Shown here: piece after piece, positions 44,374 through 52,704 of the stretch
Layout of the letters: each line of letters starts with the position of its first letter
Numbering within the stretch: position 1 is the first letter of the stretch
NCBI RefSeq assembly: GCF_018130215.1
Contig: NZ_JAFCKQ010000002.1
Span: forward strand, 496,001-560,000
Source: Bradyrhizobium jicamae
GTDB taxonomy: Bacteria > Pseudomonadota > Alphaproteobacteria > Rhizobiales > Xanthobacteraceae
DNA: 64,000 bases
Direction of reading: 5' to 3'
Position numbers and translations under genes: made by a program
Notes under the pieces: model-generated
Database searches by the model: none
What the model saw: the letters and a program-made list of their open reading frames with translations, nothing else
Told to the model about the DNA's origin: nothing

Positions 44374-44925
44374 CTCTGCACTCCTTTCTGTACTCCTTCA
44401 AAGACGAATTTGCGCGTTGCAGTTACTCGTTGAATTGCGGAGCGCGAGCATCGGCCGATGCTCCACGCGCGCGCATTGACCATCCTCTTGCTGGCAAGGG
44501 TTTGGTCGCCGCGAATATAGAACACCGAACAATGCAGAATGTCCCAGTCTATCCCTTTTTTTTAGCCGCTCTCACAAGCCACGACAGCGAAGCTGACTCT
44601 GTCAGAAACTAACTTCGAAGTAATTTTCGACTTGGCGTCGAACATTGCTCTGCGCGGTGAGTGTGTTCTGAATTCGCGCAGATCAAGCCCTGCACTCGCA
44701 AGCCATCAGGACAACAGTCGCGCGTATCCGCATACAGGCCTGACCGACCCCGAGCATCGCCTTCAGCTTCGTGACCGCGCTGTCGGACGTTCTGCACCCC
44801 GCCTGGCATTTTCCGGCTTTTGCCCCCTCTCGGACGTCGGTTGCCGATGGCGGATTGTCCGTCATTGGGGCTAAACTCCCCGCGTCGGAACGTGTCGCGC
44901 CGGAGCTCCTGTCGGAGAGGAACAG
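44374..44925. other. Long gap containing a racemase-gene remnant
   Basis: No convincing gene is visible over 550 bases. The left part is AT-richer than the surroundings (TCCCTTTTTTTTAGCC near 44550) and may hold the promoter of the small secreted protein. A 48-base copy of the 3' end of the downstream racemase gene lies at 44743-44790. The rest, up to the RBS GAGAGGAAC of the TPR gene, has no recognised feature. Confidence 0.6.
44743..44790 (-). pseudogene. Remnant of the 3' end of an Asp/Glu racemase gene
   Basis: By my alignment 43 of 48 bases match 46229-46276, the 3' end of the intact racemase gene, in the same orientation. On the minus strand it encodes DSAVTKLKAMLGVG compared with DSAVAKLKAMLGVG in the intact protein, but the stop codon has become CAG. 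Similarity ends abruptly on both sides. The TPR gene lies between the two copies, so they form an imperfect direct repeat around it. Confidence 0.75.
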
Positions 44926-46197
44926 ATGGCAGCGCGTGGCTTTCGTGGACTGCTCGTTTGCACGGGTCTGCTGGTGGTGACGCCGGCGCTGTCAGCCACG
45001 TCGGCCGACCGGGACGCGTGCGCCGCCAGCGCCGGCAAGCCCGACCTCGGGGGCGCGGCTTGCGGCCGTATCATCGACGATGCAGGCGAGGCGGTGGCAG
45101 CGCGCGTCGAGGCCCTCAAGAACCGCGGTCGTGGCTTCTTCGACATCAAGGATTTCGATCGCGCGATTGCCGATTACAGCGAGGCCGTCAGGCTCAGCCC
45201 GGACGACGCCTGGGCCCTTGCGCATCGCTGCGAGGCTTACGAGGGCAAGGAAGACCACGACGCGGCCAAAGCCGATTGCACCGCGGCGATCAGGATCGAT
45301 CCGAAGAATGGCTGGGCCTACAACAACCGCGGCGTCGCCTATTACGGTCTGCATGACTATGACGCGGCGCTGGCAGACCATGCCGAAGCGATCAGGATCG
45401 ATTCCAGGGACGCGTGGGCCCATACCCGTCATGGCATGGCGTTGATGGAGAAGGGCGAATTCGATCAGGCGATCGCCGATCTCACCGAGGCGGTCACGAT
45501 CGATCCGAAATACGCCTTTGGTTTTGGCCAGCGAGGCCAGGCGCTGTTCAGGAAGAGGTTGATCACGAAAAAGGGCGGATGGGAGCCCGCGATCGCGGAT
45601 TACAGCGAGGCGATCAAGCTCGACCCAAATCTGGTCTGGCTCTACAGCTCGCGTGGCGTCGCCTACAGCAATAATCGCCAGTACGATCTAGCCATTCCGG
45701 ACTGCAGCGAGGTCATCAGGCGTGAACCCGGCAATTCCAGCGGGTACAATTGTCTCGGTGTCGCTTACGAAGGCTTGAAGGATTATGGCCGCGCGATCGC
45801 CGGCTACGATCAGTCGATCGGCATCAATCCAAGGAACGGCGTGACGTACTGGAATCGTGGCAATGCCTACTGGATCCTGGCTTTCAAGGACCCGGGCAAG
45901 CTCAATGACGCGATCCGCGACTATGATCGGGCAATCGCGATCAACCCGAAGGATTTCAACTCCTTCAACTCCCGCGGCAAGGCCTACGCCGCAAAGGGCG
46001 ACCGCAATCATGCGATTGCAGATTACACGCAAGCCATCCAGTTGAATCCGTCCTATGTCGAGGCCTACGACAACCGCGGCCTCACCTCAGAGGCGCTGGG
46101 CCGCCGCGCCGAGGCGATTGCCGATTTCCGCACCGCGCAATCGATCGACAAGGACGACCCGGTCAGCAAGCAACAACTCCGTCTATTCGGCTTCTGA
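44926..46197 (+). CDS. Secreted tetratricopeptide-repeat protein
   Basis: A 423-residue exported protein with a signal peptide (GLLVCTGLLVVTPALSA-TSA). After it come about ten TPR units, for example NRGRGFFDIKDFDRAIADYS, NNRGVAYYGLHDYDAALADH, NSRGKAYAAKGDRNHAIADY and DNRGLTSEALGRRAEAIADF. TPR solenoids mediate protein-protein contacts; no enzymatic domain is visible. The N-terminal region includes three cysteines before the repeats. It is flanked by the racemase remnant and the intact racemase gene, suggesting it was inserted or left by a rearrangement. Confidence 0.85.
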   Translation: MAARGFRGLLVCTGLLVVTPALSATSADRDACAASAGKPDLGGAACGRIIDDAGEAVAARVEALKNRGRGFFDIKDFDRAIADYSEAVRLSPDDAWALAHRCEAYEGKEDHDAAKADCTAAIRIDPKNGWAYNNRGVAYYGLHDYDAALADHAEAIRIDSRDAWAHTRHGMALMEKGEFDQAIADLTEAVTIDPKYAFGFGQRGQALFRKRLITKKGGWEPAIADYSEAIKLDPNLVWLYSSRGVAYSNNRQYDLAIPDCSEVIRREPGNSSGYNCLGVAYEGLKDYGRAIAGYDQSIGINPRNGVTYWNRGNAYWILAFKDPGKLNDAIRDYDRAIAINPKDFNSFNSRGKAYAAKGDRNHAIADYTQAIQLNPSYVEAYDNRGLTSEALGRRAEAIADFRTAQSIDKDDPVSKQQLRLFGF

Positions 46198-46225
46198 CCG
46201 CCCCGCCGCGAGCCGGTTCACGCTG

Positions 46226-46861
46226 TTAACCGACCCCGAGCATCGCCTTCAATTTCGCAACCGCGCTGTCGGGCGTCGTCAGCACCGGTCGGCCGGTGGC
46301 TTCGGCGACGCGCTCGGCCGCCGGCGCCATGCTGTACTGGGCGAGCGCGATCAGATCGCAGTCGCGCAGGTCTTTCGACGCCTCGACCACGAGCCGATCG
46401 TGCCCGGCGCGATCGCCGCGGTCGAGCGCGGCCAGCGCGCCCTCGGCGAGCTTTGGCACCAGTTGCACCGACGAAGGAAACTCCGGCGGCATCGAGACCA
46501 GCGTCGGCGGGAAGGTCGAGAGCAGGCCGATCCTTTTTCCCTGGGCGACGGCCTGCTCGATCATCGCCTCGTTCGGCTTCAGCACCGGCATCGGCGCGTG
46601 CTCGCGCGCGACCGCCTCGATGCAGGGGCCGAACGCCGAGCAGGTGAACAGGATGCCGTCGGCACCGGTCGAGGCCGCATAGCGGCCCATGGCGAGGAAG
46701 CGCTCGGTCATCCGCTCGGTGAGCTTGCCGTCGCGCGCGAGATCGGCGGAGAGCGAGTCGTCGAGCAGGTTCATCAGCTGCGCCTGCGGCCACAGCCGCG
46801 CGAAGGACGCCTCGATCGGCACGATCGAGTGTTTCAACGCGTGGATGAGAGTGATGCGCAT
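46226..46861 (-). CDS. Aspartate/glutamate/hydantoin racemase family protein
   Basis: A 211-residue member of the Asp/Glu racemase superfamily (HyuE/maleate-isomerase-like). C74 in LFTCSAFGPC is the expected first catalytic cysteine. The second position near LRDCDLIALAQYSM has its cysteine two residues before the DLIALAQ strand, slightly shifted from the canonical GC. Such enzymes racemise amino acids or hydantoins or isomerise maleate-like acids. It is the last gene of the RpiR-aminotransferase-binding-protein operon, consistent with processing of an imported amino-acid derivative. It is also the source of the upstream remnant. Confidence 0.82.
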   Translation of the reverse strand: MRITLIHALKHSIVPIEASFARLWPQAQLMNLLDDSLSADLARDGKLTERMTERFLAMGRYAASTGADGILFTCSAFGPCIEAVAREHAPMPVLKPNEAMIEQAVAQGKRIGLLSTFPPTLVSMPPEFPSSVQLVPKLAEGALAALDRGDRAGHDRLVVEASKDLRDCDLIALAQYSMAPAAERVAEATGRPVLTTPDSAVAKLKAMLGVG

Positions 46862-46883
46862 GGAAAGCCTCGCCGCGTCTTCT

Positions 46884-46912
46884 CCCTCTCCCTGCTCTTG
46901 GCGGGGAGAGGG
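46884..46912. repeat. CCCTCTCCC/GGGAGAGGG hairpin within the operon
   Basis: A perfect nine-base stem with an 11-base loop lies between the racemase start and the binding-protein stop. It belongs to the same GC-rich palindrome family as those at 29899 and 56461. Inside an operon such REP hairpins usually protect the upstream message, which would favour expression of the binding protein over the racemase. Confidence 0.6.
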
Positions 46913-46927
46913 TTGGGGTGAGCATCC

Positions 46928-47938
46928 TTACTTGAACGGGATCGCGTACATCAGGCCGCCCTTGGTCCAGGAGGCGTTGAGGCCGCGATCGAGCTTCAGC
47001 GGGCTTGCCTTGCCGACATTGCGCTCGAAGATCTCGCCGTAATTGCCGCCGGCCTTGATCGCGCCGACCAGCCAGGTGTTGGCGAGGCCGAGCCGCGAGC
47101 CGAGATCGCCCGATGCGCCGAGCAGGCGCTGGATCGCGGGCACCTGCGACTTCGCCATCTCCTCGACATTGGCCTGGGTGACGCCGAGCTCTTCGGCCTC
47201 GATCAGGCCGTAGTGCAGCCAGGTGATGATGTCGCTCCACACCTCGTCGCCATTGCGGGTGAACGGGCCGAGCGGCTCCTTGCTGATGGTCTGCGGCAGC
47301 ACGACGTAATCGTCGGGCTTCGGCGCCGCGGTGGCGACCGCGCCGGCGAGCGCCGAGGCGTCCTGGGTCATCGCATCGCAGCGACCGCCGAAGAAGGCCT
47401 GGTACATGGTGTCGGGGCGGTCGAACACCAGCGGCTTCCAGTCGATGCCGTTGGCACGGCCATAGTCGCCGAGCGTCACCTCGTGCGTGGTGCCCTGGGC
47501 GACGCAGACGGTGGCGCCGTTGAGGCTCTTGACGTCCTTCACGCCGGTATCCTTCTTCACCACGAAACCCTGGCCGTCGTAGAAATTGATCGGGCCCTGG
47601 CGCAGCCCGAGCGTGGTGCCGCGCAGGTAGGTTTGCGTCGAGTTGCGGTAGAGGACGTCGATCTCGCCGGATTGCAGCGCCGTGAAGCGGTTTTGCGCGG
47701 TCAGGGCGACGTAGCGCACCTTGCCGGGATCACCGAGCACGCCGGCCGCGAGCGCCCGGCAATAGTCGACGTCGAGGCCCTTGAAATTGCCCTGCGAGTC
47801 CGGGGCCGAGAAGCCGGCAAAGCCGGTCGAGACGCCGCACACCAGCGTGCCGCGCTGCTTGACGGTGTCGAGCGTCGCTGCGCTGGCTCCGGTGATGCCT
47901 GCGGCGAGAACGGTCGCCGTGATGATACCCTTGTACAT
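46928..47938 (-). CDS. Amino-acid ABC transporter substrate-binding protein, AapJ-like
   Basis: A 336-residue periplasmic protein with a signal peptide (GIITATVLAAGITGASA-ATL). Family segments are VKQRGTLVCGVSTGFAGFSAPDSQGNFKGLDVDYCRALAAGVLGD and AQNRFTALQSGEIDVLYRN, as in AapJ/BztA general L-amino-acid receptors. GGAGGAG lies before the ATG. It is encoded opposite to, but in the same locus as, the two AapQ/AapM-type permeases at 50.3-52.6 kb, and is probably their receptor. No ATPase gene is present in the locus. Confidence 0.9.
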   Translation of the reverse strand: MYKGIITATVLAAGITGASAATLDTVKQRGTLVCGVSTGFAGFSAPDSQGNFKGLDVDYCRALAAGVLGDPGKVRYVALTAQNRFTALQSGEIDVLYRNSTQTYLRGTTLGLRQGPINFYDGQGFVVKKDTGVKDVKSLNGATVCVAQGTTHEVTLGDYGRANGIDWKPLVFDRPDTMYQAFFGGRCDAMTQDASALAGAVATAAPKPDDYVVLPQTISKEPLGPFTRNGDEVWSDIITWLHYGLIEAEELGVTQANVEEMAKSQVPAIQRLLGASGDLGSRLGLANTWLVGAIKAGGNYGEIFERNVGKASPLKLDRGLNASWTKGGLMYAIPFK

Positions 47939-47953
47939 TCGTACTCCTCCTAC

Positions 47954-49312
47954 TCAGTGACCAACATCTTTCAACGCGCTGTCTACCGCAGCGCCGAGTC
48001 TTTCGACGATCATGTCGATGTCGCCGGAAGTCGCGATATAGGGCGGCGCGAGCAGCACGTGGTCGCCGCTCTGGCCGTCGGCGGTGCCGCCCGATGGATA
48101 GCAGCCGAGACCGCCGGCGAACGCCGCCGCCTTGATCCGCGCGTGCAGCTTCAGCTTGGGATCGAACGATTGCCGCGTGGCGCGGTCGGCGACCAGCTCG
48201 ATGCCCCAGAACAGGCCGCGGCCCCTGATGTCGCCGACATGGCGGTGGTTGCCGAAGCGCTCGATCAGCCGCTGCTCGAGCTGCCTGCCACGCGCCTTGA
48301 CCTGGTCGAGCAGCTTCTCCTCGCTGATCGTCTTCTGCACCTCGAGCGCCGCGGCGCAGGCGAGCGGATGTGCCAGGTAGGTATGGCCGTGCTGGAATGC
48401 CCCGGAACCGTTGCGGACGGTGTCGACGATGGTGCCGCTGGCGAGCATCGCGCCGATCGGCTGGTAGCCGCCGCCGAGCCCCTTGGCGATCGCCTGGATG
48501 TCGGGCGCAATGCCTTCCTGCTCCCAGGCGTGCAGCGTGCCGGTGCGACCCATGCCGCACATCACCTCGTCGAGGATCAGCAGCGCGCCGTGGCGATTGC
48601 AGATCTCGCGCACGGCCTTGAAGTAGCCTTCCGGTGCCGGCACGCAGCCGGCGGTGGCGCCGACCACCGGCTCGGCGATGAAGGCCGCGACCGTGTCGGG
48701 GCCGAGCCGCTGGAATTCGGCTTCCAGCTCGCCGGCAAGGCGCGCCACGAATGCGGCCTCCGATTCATCGTCATGCTTCTCGTGATAGGCGAAGGCCGGC
48801 GTGACATGGCTGAACGACGGTGACAGCAGCGGTGCGTAGGGCTCGCGGCGCCAGGCGTTGCCGCCGGCCGACAGCGCGCCCAGCGTGTTGCCGTGATAGC
48901 TCTGGCGTCGGGCGATGAAGCGCGCGCGCTTCGGCTCGCCGCGCTCGATGAAATACTGCCGCGCCAGCTTGATCGAGGCCTCGATCGCCTCCGATCCGCC
49001 GCTGACGAAATAGGCATAGGCCAGTCCGCCGGGCTCGTGGCCGACCAGCCGTTCCGCCAGCTCTTCCGCAGGCTCCGACGAGAAGAAGCCGGTATGCGCA
49101 TAGGCGAGGGTGGATGCCTGCCTGGCGATCGCAGCCAGCACGCGCGGATGCTGGTGGCCGAGGCAGGAGACCGCGGCGCCGCCGGACGAATCCAGGATGC
49201 GGCGGCCGTCTTCCGCGATCAGCCAGACACCTTCGCCGCCGATTGCCTTCGGCGGGGTCTCGCGCAGGCTGCGATGCATCACGCGGCTGTTTTGGGCGGC
49301 CATGACTCTCAT
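47954..49312 (-). CDS. Class III (omega) aminotransferase
   Basis: A 452-residue PLP enzyme of the aspartate-aminotransferase family class III. It has YFVSGGSEAIEASIKLARQY at 101-120, SYHGNTLGALS at 138-148, the PLP-contacting LILDEVMCGMGRTGT at 245-259, and PLP lysine K277 in AIAKGLGGGY. The ATG overlaps the regulator stop (ATGA), so the two are coupled. Family members transfer amino groups from beta-, gamma- or omega-amines such as taurine, beta-alanine or putrescine to pyruvate or glyoxylate. With amidases and an amine oxidase nearby it fits catabolism of an amino compound. Confidence 0.9.
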   Translation of the reverse strand: MRVMAAQNSRVMHRSLRETPPKAIGGEGVWLIAEDGRRILDSSGGAAVSCLGHQHPRVLAAIARQASTLAYAHTGFFSSEPAEELAERLVGHEPGGLAYAYFVSGGSEAIEASIKLARQYFIERGEPKRARFIARRQSYHGNTLGALSAGGNAWRREPYAPLLSPSFSHVTPAFAYHEKHDDESEAAFVARLAGELEAEFQRLGPDTVAAFIAEPVVGATAGCVPAPEGYFKAVREICNRHGALLILDEVMCGMGRTGTLHAWEQEGIAPDIQAIAKGLGGGYQPIGAMLASGTIVDTVRNGSGAFQHGHTYLAHPLACAAALEVQKTISEEKLLDQVKARGRQLEQRLIERFGNHRHVGDIRGRGLFWGIELVADRATRQSFDPKLKLHARIKAAAFAGGLGCYPSGGTADGQSGDHVLLAPPYIATSGDIDMIVERLGAAVDSALKDVGH

Positions 49313-50184
49313 CCTTTCTCGACGAAATATTGCGACATCTCGGCAAGCCGGTCTTCGGTTTCTTCCAGCCTGCGCTTGGCGGCTGCGCCGCCCAGCGTGA
49401 AGGTCACGGCGGCGAGCGACTGGGCGATCGCGATCGCGCCCGTGAGGCTCGGGAAGAAGCCGGGCGAGGTCGCGGCTTCGAACAGCAGAAGGTGATCGGC
49501 GCCCTCGGCCATCGGCGCGCTGATCGAATCGGCGATCGCGATCAGTGTCGCGCCGGCCGCGTGCGCGGCGCGCGCGGTCTCGACGCTGATCGTGGTGTAG
49601 GGGACGAAGCCGATCACGACCACGGCGTCATCGGCGCGGAAGGCGCCGTGATCGAGATCAACGGGGCCGGAGCCGCCGACCAGCTGCACGGCGGCGGGCC
49701 GGAACAGGCGGAGCTGGTAGGTCAGGAGCTCGGCGACGCTGCGGCAGCTGCGAAAGCCGGTGATCCAGATCCGCCCGGCGCTGTGCAGGGCGCGCGCGGC
49801 GTCGGCGATCGCATTCGACGAGATCCGCGCGAGGCCCGCGGCCTCCGCCTCGAGCTTCTCGTTGACCAGCGTGACATCGGCGTTCGGCCCGGCGCGGCGC
49901 CCCTTGGCGCGGCCGGAGAAAGGCGAGGCCTGCGGCGGCCGGCGCGCCTCGGTGAGTGCGGCACGCAGCTCGTCCCAGCCGGAATAGCCGATCGCCTTGG
50001 CGAGGCGGGTGAAGGAAGCGGGATCGGCGCCGGCGACCGATGCGAGCTCGCGCATCGAGCGGGTGGTGGCGTCGTAATCATTGGCTGCGACAAATCGGCC
50101 GACCTCCTGCAACCGCATGGGCAGCGACGGCAGAGCGCTGCACAATTCGGTGAGGGGCGATGGTTTCGCCTGAGCCTGGGCCAT
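49309..50184 (-). CDS. RpiR/MurR-family transcriptional regulator
   Basis: A 291-residue regulator. The N-terminal RpiR helix-turn-helix includes LPMRLQEVGRFVAANDYDATTRSMRELASVAGADPASFTRLAKAIGYSGWDELRAAL. The C-terminal SIS-type sugar/ligand domain (GRIWITGFRSCRSVAELLTYQL) covers about 130-270. I start at the ATG beside the intergenic palindrome; the same frame stays open far upstream but is antisense to the permease genes. It heads the minus-strand operon and probably controls both divergent operons. Confidence 0.88.
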   Translation of the reverse strand: MAQAQAKPSPLTELCSALPSLPMRLQEVGRFVAANDYDATTRSMRELASVAGADPASFTRLAKAIGYSGWDELRAALTEARRPPQASPFSGRAKGRRAGPNADVTLVNEKLEAEAAGLARISSNAIADAARALHSAGRIWITGFRSCRSVAELLTYQLRLFRPAAVQLVGGSGPVDLDHGAFRADDAVVVIGFVPYTTISVETARAAHAAGATLIAIADSISAPMAEGADHLLLFEAATSPGFFPSLTGAIAIAQSLAAVTFTLGGAAAKRRLEETEDRLAEMSQYFVEKG

Positions 50185-50188
50185 GAAA

Positions 50189-50225
50189 CATATGTTGCAT
50201 GAAACGTGTTTTGGTGCAACATATG
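50189..50225. promoter_or_regulatory. Perfect 11-base inverted repeat, probable RpiR operator
   Basis: CATATGTTGCA at 50189-50199 and TGCAACATATG at 50215-50225 are exact inverted copies separated by 15 bases. The left arm begins five bases from the regulator ATG and the right arm ends 40 bases before the permease GTG. Occupation would block both divergent promoters, so autoregulation plus control of the transporter is likely. Confidence 0.7.
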
Positions 50226-50265
50226 AAGTGCGCAGACGATCGCTTCCCACCCGGATCCTCGTGCC

Positions 50266-51453
50266 GTGACGACATCGACGCCGAAACGCCCTCCCGCCCG
50301 TCCCTGGCGGCTGTCGCTTGATGATCCGCGGGTGGCCGGCCTGTTCTGGCAGGTCGTGGTCGTCGGCATCGCGGTCGCGATCGTCGCCTTCCTGTGGTCG
50401 AACGCGGTGCACAATCTGTCGGTGCGCCGGATCTCGACCGGCTTCGCCTTCCTCGGCCGCGAAGCCGGCATGCCGATCGCCGACAGCTGGATCGACTATT
50501 CGCCCAAGAACACCTATCTGCGGGCCTTCATCGTCGGCATCGTCAACACGCTGCGCGTCGCGGTCATCGGCATCGTGCTGGCGACGGTGGTCGGCACGCT
50601 GGTCGGCATCGCGCGGCTGTCGACCAACTGGCTGCTGTCGCGGCTTGCCGCCGTCTATGTCGAGGTGCTGCGGGACCTGCCGCTCCTGCTGCAATTGCTG
50701 TTCTGGTACGTGTTGATGCAGGGACTGCCGGCGGCGCGGCAGGCATGGAAACCGGTCGAGGGCGTGTTCCTGTCCAATCGCGGACTGATCCTGCCGTCGA
50801 TTCCGCTCAGCGCGCCGAATTGGTGGACGATCCTGGCGCTGATCGCGGGCCTGATCGTGCTGCAGCTGGTCAGGCGGCGCCTGATCGCGCAGCAGATGCT
50901 GGACGGCCGGGCGCGGCCGGCCTGGCCCTATGCGCTCGGCCTCGTGGTCGCGCTGCCGGCGCTGGTCTCGTACCTCGCAGGCGCAAGCTGGAGCATCACG
51001 CTGCCCGAGCTGCGCGGTTTCAACTTCGTCGGCGGCTTGACCCTGGCGCCGGAATATTTCGCGCTGCTGATCGCGCTCGTCACCTACACCTCGGCCTTCA
51101 TCGCCGAGATCGTGCGCAGCGGCATCCAGGCGGTGCCGCGCGGGCAGTGGGATGCCGCCAAGGCACTGGGGCTGAAGAGGAGCTTCGCGCTCCAGCACAT
51201 CGTGCTGCCGCAGGCGCTTCGCGTCATCATCCCGCCGATGACGAGCCAGTATCTGAACCTGACGAAAAACTCCTCGCTCGCGGTCGCCGTCGGCTACCAG
51301 GACATCGTCTCGATCGCCAACACCACGCTGAACCAGACCGGGCAGGCGATCGAGTCGATCGCGCTGATCATGATGGTGTTCCTGACCATCAGCCTCGGCA
51401 TCAGCTTCTTCATGAACTGGTACAATGCGCGGATCGCGCTGGTGGAGCGCTGA
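50266..51453 (+). CDS. Amino-acid ABC transporter permease, AapQ-like
   Basis: A 395-residue permease of the His/Glu/Gln/Arg family. A hydrophobic N-terminal segment (FWQVVVVGIAVAIVAFLWSNA) is followed by the transmembrane core: NTLRVAVIGIVLATVVGTLVGI, YVEVLRDLPLLLQLLFWY, and the EAA loop IVRSGIQAVPRGQWDAAKALGLKRS near the C-terminus. The size and the large central insert are typical of AapQ/BztB. The start is GTG. It overlaps no gene; its partner follows one base after the stop. Confidence 0.9.
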   Translation: MTTSTPKRPPARPWRLSLDDPRVAGLFWQVVVVGIAVAIVAFLWSNAVHNLSVRRISTGFAFLGREAGMPIADSWIDYSPKNTYLRAFIVGIVNTLRVAVIGIVLATVVGTLVGIARLSTNWLLSRLAAVYVEVLRDLPLLLQLLFWYVLMQGLPAARQAWKPVEGVFLSNRGLILPSIPLSAPNWWTILALIAGLIVLQLVRRRLIAQQMLDGRARPAWPYALGLVVALPALVSYLAGASWSITLPELRGFNFVGGLTLAPEYFALLIALVTYTSAFIAEIVRSGIQAVPRGQWDAAKALGLKRSFALQHIVLPQALRVIIPPMTSQYLNLTKNSSLAVAVGYQDIVSIANTTLNQTGQAIESIALIMMVFLTISLGISFFMNWYNARIALVER

Positions 51454-51454
51454 C

Positions 51455-52576
51455 ATGAGCTCGGTCGCGCACCTTCCGCAGGATCCGCTGCCGATCGGCA
51501 GGCCGCGCGTGCAGCGGACGCTCGGCGGCGCGATCGTGGCCTGGCTGCGCGCCAACCTGTTCCCCTCGATCCCGTCGGGCATCGTGACGCTGTTGCTGCT
51601 GTTCCTGCTCGGCAAGGCCTGTTTCAGCCTCTGGCAATGGGGCATCGCGAATGCGGTCTGGAGTGTCCCCGGCAGCGACACCGGCGCCTGTCGCTCGGTG
51701 CGCGGGCTGGGCGCCTGCTGGGCGGTGGTCCCCGAAAAATATCGCTTCATCCTGTTCGGCACCTATCCGTTCGACGAGCAGTGGCGGCCGGCGCTGGCGG
51801 TTCTGATCTTCATCGCGCTGTTCATCGTCTCGAGCCGGCGCAGCTTCTGGCGCAAGGAGCTGTTCCTGGTCTGGGCCGCCGCGCTGATCGCGATCGGCGT
51901 TCTGATGTGGGGCGGCCTGTTCGGCATGTCCTTTGTCTCGCAGGATCGCTGGGGCGGCCTGCCGGTGACACTGATCCTCGCGACCTTCGGGCTCGCCTTC
52001 GGCTTTCCGCTCGGGGTTCTCGTCGCGCTGGGCCGCCGTTCGAAACTGCCGGCGATCCGCTCGCTCTGCGTGCTCTACGTCGAACTGATCCGCGGTGTGC
52101 CGCTGATCAGCCTCCTGTTCATGTCGAGCGTGATGTTCCCGCTGTTCATGCCCGACGGCGTCAACATCGACAAACTGCTGCGCGCGCAGATCGCCTTCAT
52201 CCTCTATGCCGGCGCCTATCTTGCCGAAGTGGTGCGCGGCGGCCTGCAGGCGGTGCCGCGCGGGCAGTATGAAGCCGGCGATGCGCTCGGGCTGTCCTAC
52301 TGGCAGAAACACGCGCTGATCGTGCTGCCGCAGGCGATCCGCCACGTCATCCCGCCGCTGGTCAACACCTTCCTCGCCTTCTTCAAGGACACCAGCCTGG
52401 TCCTGATCATCGGCATCTTCGACCTCTTGACGACCGCCAAGACCGCGATCGTCGATCCGGCCTGGCAATCCTTCAGCGTCGAGGTCTATCTGTTCGTCGG
52501 CGTGATCTACTTCGTCTTCAGCTTCGCGATGTCGCGCTACAGCCGCAGCCTCGAGGCGCAGCGCACGCCGACCTGA
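51455..52576 (+). CDS. Amino-acid ABC transporter permease, AapM-like
   Basis: A 373-residue permease. It has a first helix region IVTLLLLFLLGKACFSLWQWG, then LPVTLILATFGLAFGFPLGVLVALG, YVELIRGVPLISLLFM and the EAA loop EVVRGGLQAVPRGQYEAGDALGLSYWQKHAL. This is the AapM/BztC partner of the preceding permease. The usual third gene, an AapP-type ATPase, is absent: the next gene encodes a GntR regulator. An ATPase from another locus must energise the complex. Confidence 0.9.
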   Translation: MSSVAHLPQDPLPIGRPRVQRTLGGAIVAWLRANLFPSIPSGIVTLLLLFLLGKACFSLWQWGIANAVWSVPGSDTGACRSVRGLGACWAVVPEKYRFILFGTYPFDEQWRPALAVLIFIALFIVSSRRSFWRKELFLVWAAALIAIGVLMWGGLFGMSFVSQDRWGGLPVTLILATFGLAFGFPLGVLVALGRRSKLPAIRSLCVLYVELIRGVPLISLLFMSSVMFPLFMPDGVNIDKLLRAQIAFILYAGAYLAEVVRGGLQAVPRGQYEAGDALGLSYWQKHALIVLPQAIRHVIPPLVNTFLAFFKDTSLVLIIGIFDLLTTAKTAIVDPAWQSFSVEVYLFVGVIYFVFSFAMSRYSRSLEAQRTPT

Positions 52577-52618
52577 GCGAGCCGGCTCCGTCACTCTCTC
52601 CGCAAATGCATGGGCCCC

Positions 52619-52636
52619 CGGGCGCGTCGGCGCCCG
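52619..52636 (+). terminator. GC-rich hairpin after the permease operon
   Basis: CGGGCGC and GCGCCCG form a perfect seven-base stem with loop GTCG, 43 bases after the permease stop. There is no T tract, so terminator activity is uncertain; it could attenuate read-through into the GntR gene. Confidence 0.35.
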
Positions 52637-52690
52637 CCCATGGGCGCGCGTATTCCCCCGACAGGGTCTTGCAAAGCCATCCTGAATCTA

Positions 52691-52704
52691 TTTATGATGA
52701 TAAA
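52691..52704. promoter_or_regulatory. TTTAT/ATAAA inverted repeat at the GntR start
   Basis: TTTATGATGATAAA is a five-base inverted repeat around GATG in an AT-rich patch that abuts the GntR start codon. No Shine-Dalgarno sequence is seen, so the site may be an autoregulatory operator over a weak or leaderless start. Evidence is position and symmetry only. Confidence 0.35.

Noticed and set aside
44430..44612. A 60-residue frame in the long gap before the TPR gene
   Set aside because: No RBS, no family features, and it spans a T-rich non-coding-like tract.
50185..51762. Long upstream extension of the RpiR frame, antisense to the permease genes
   Set aside because: The extension has shadow-type composition, and the RpiR fold starts at the ATG beside the palindrome.
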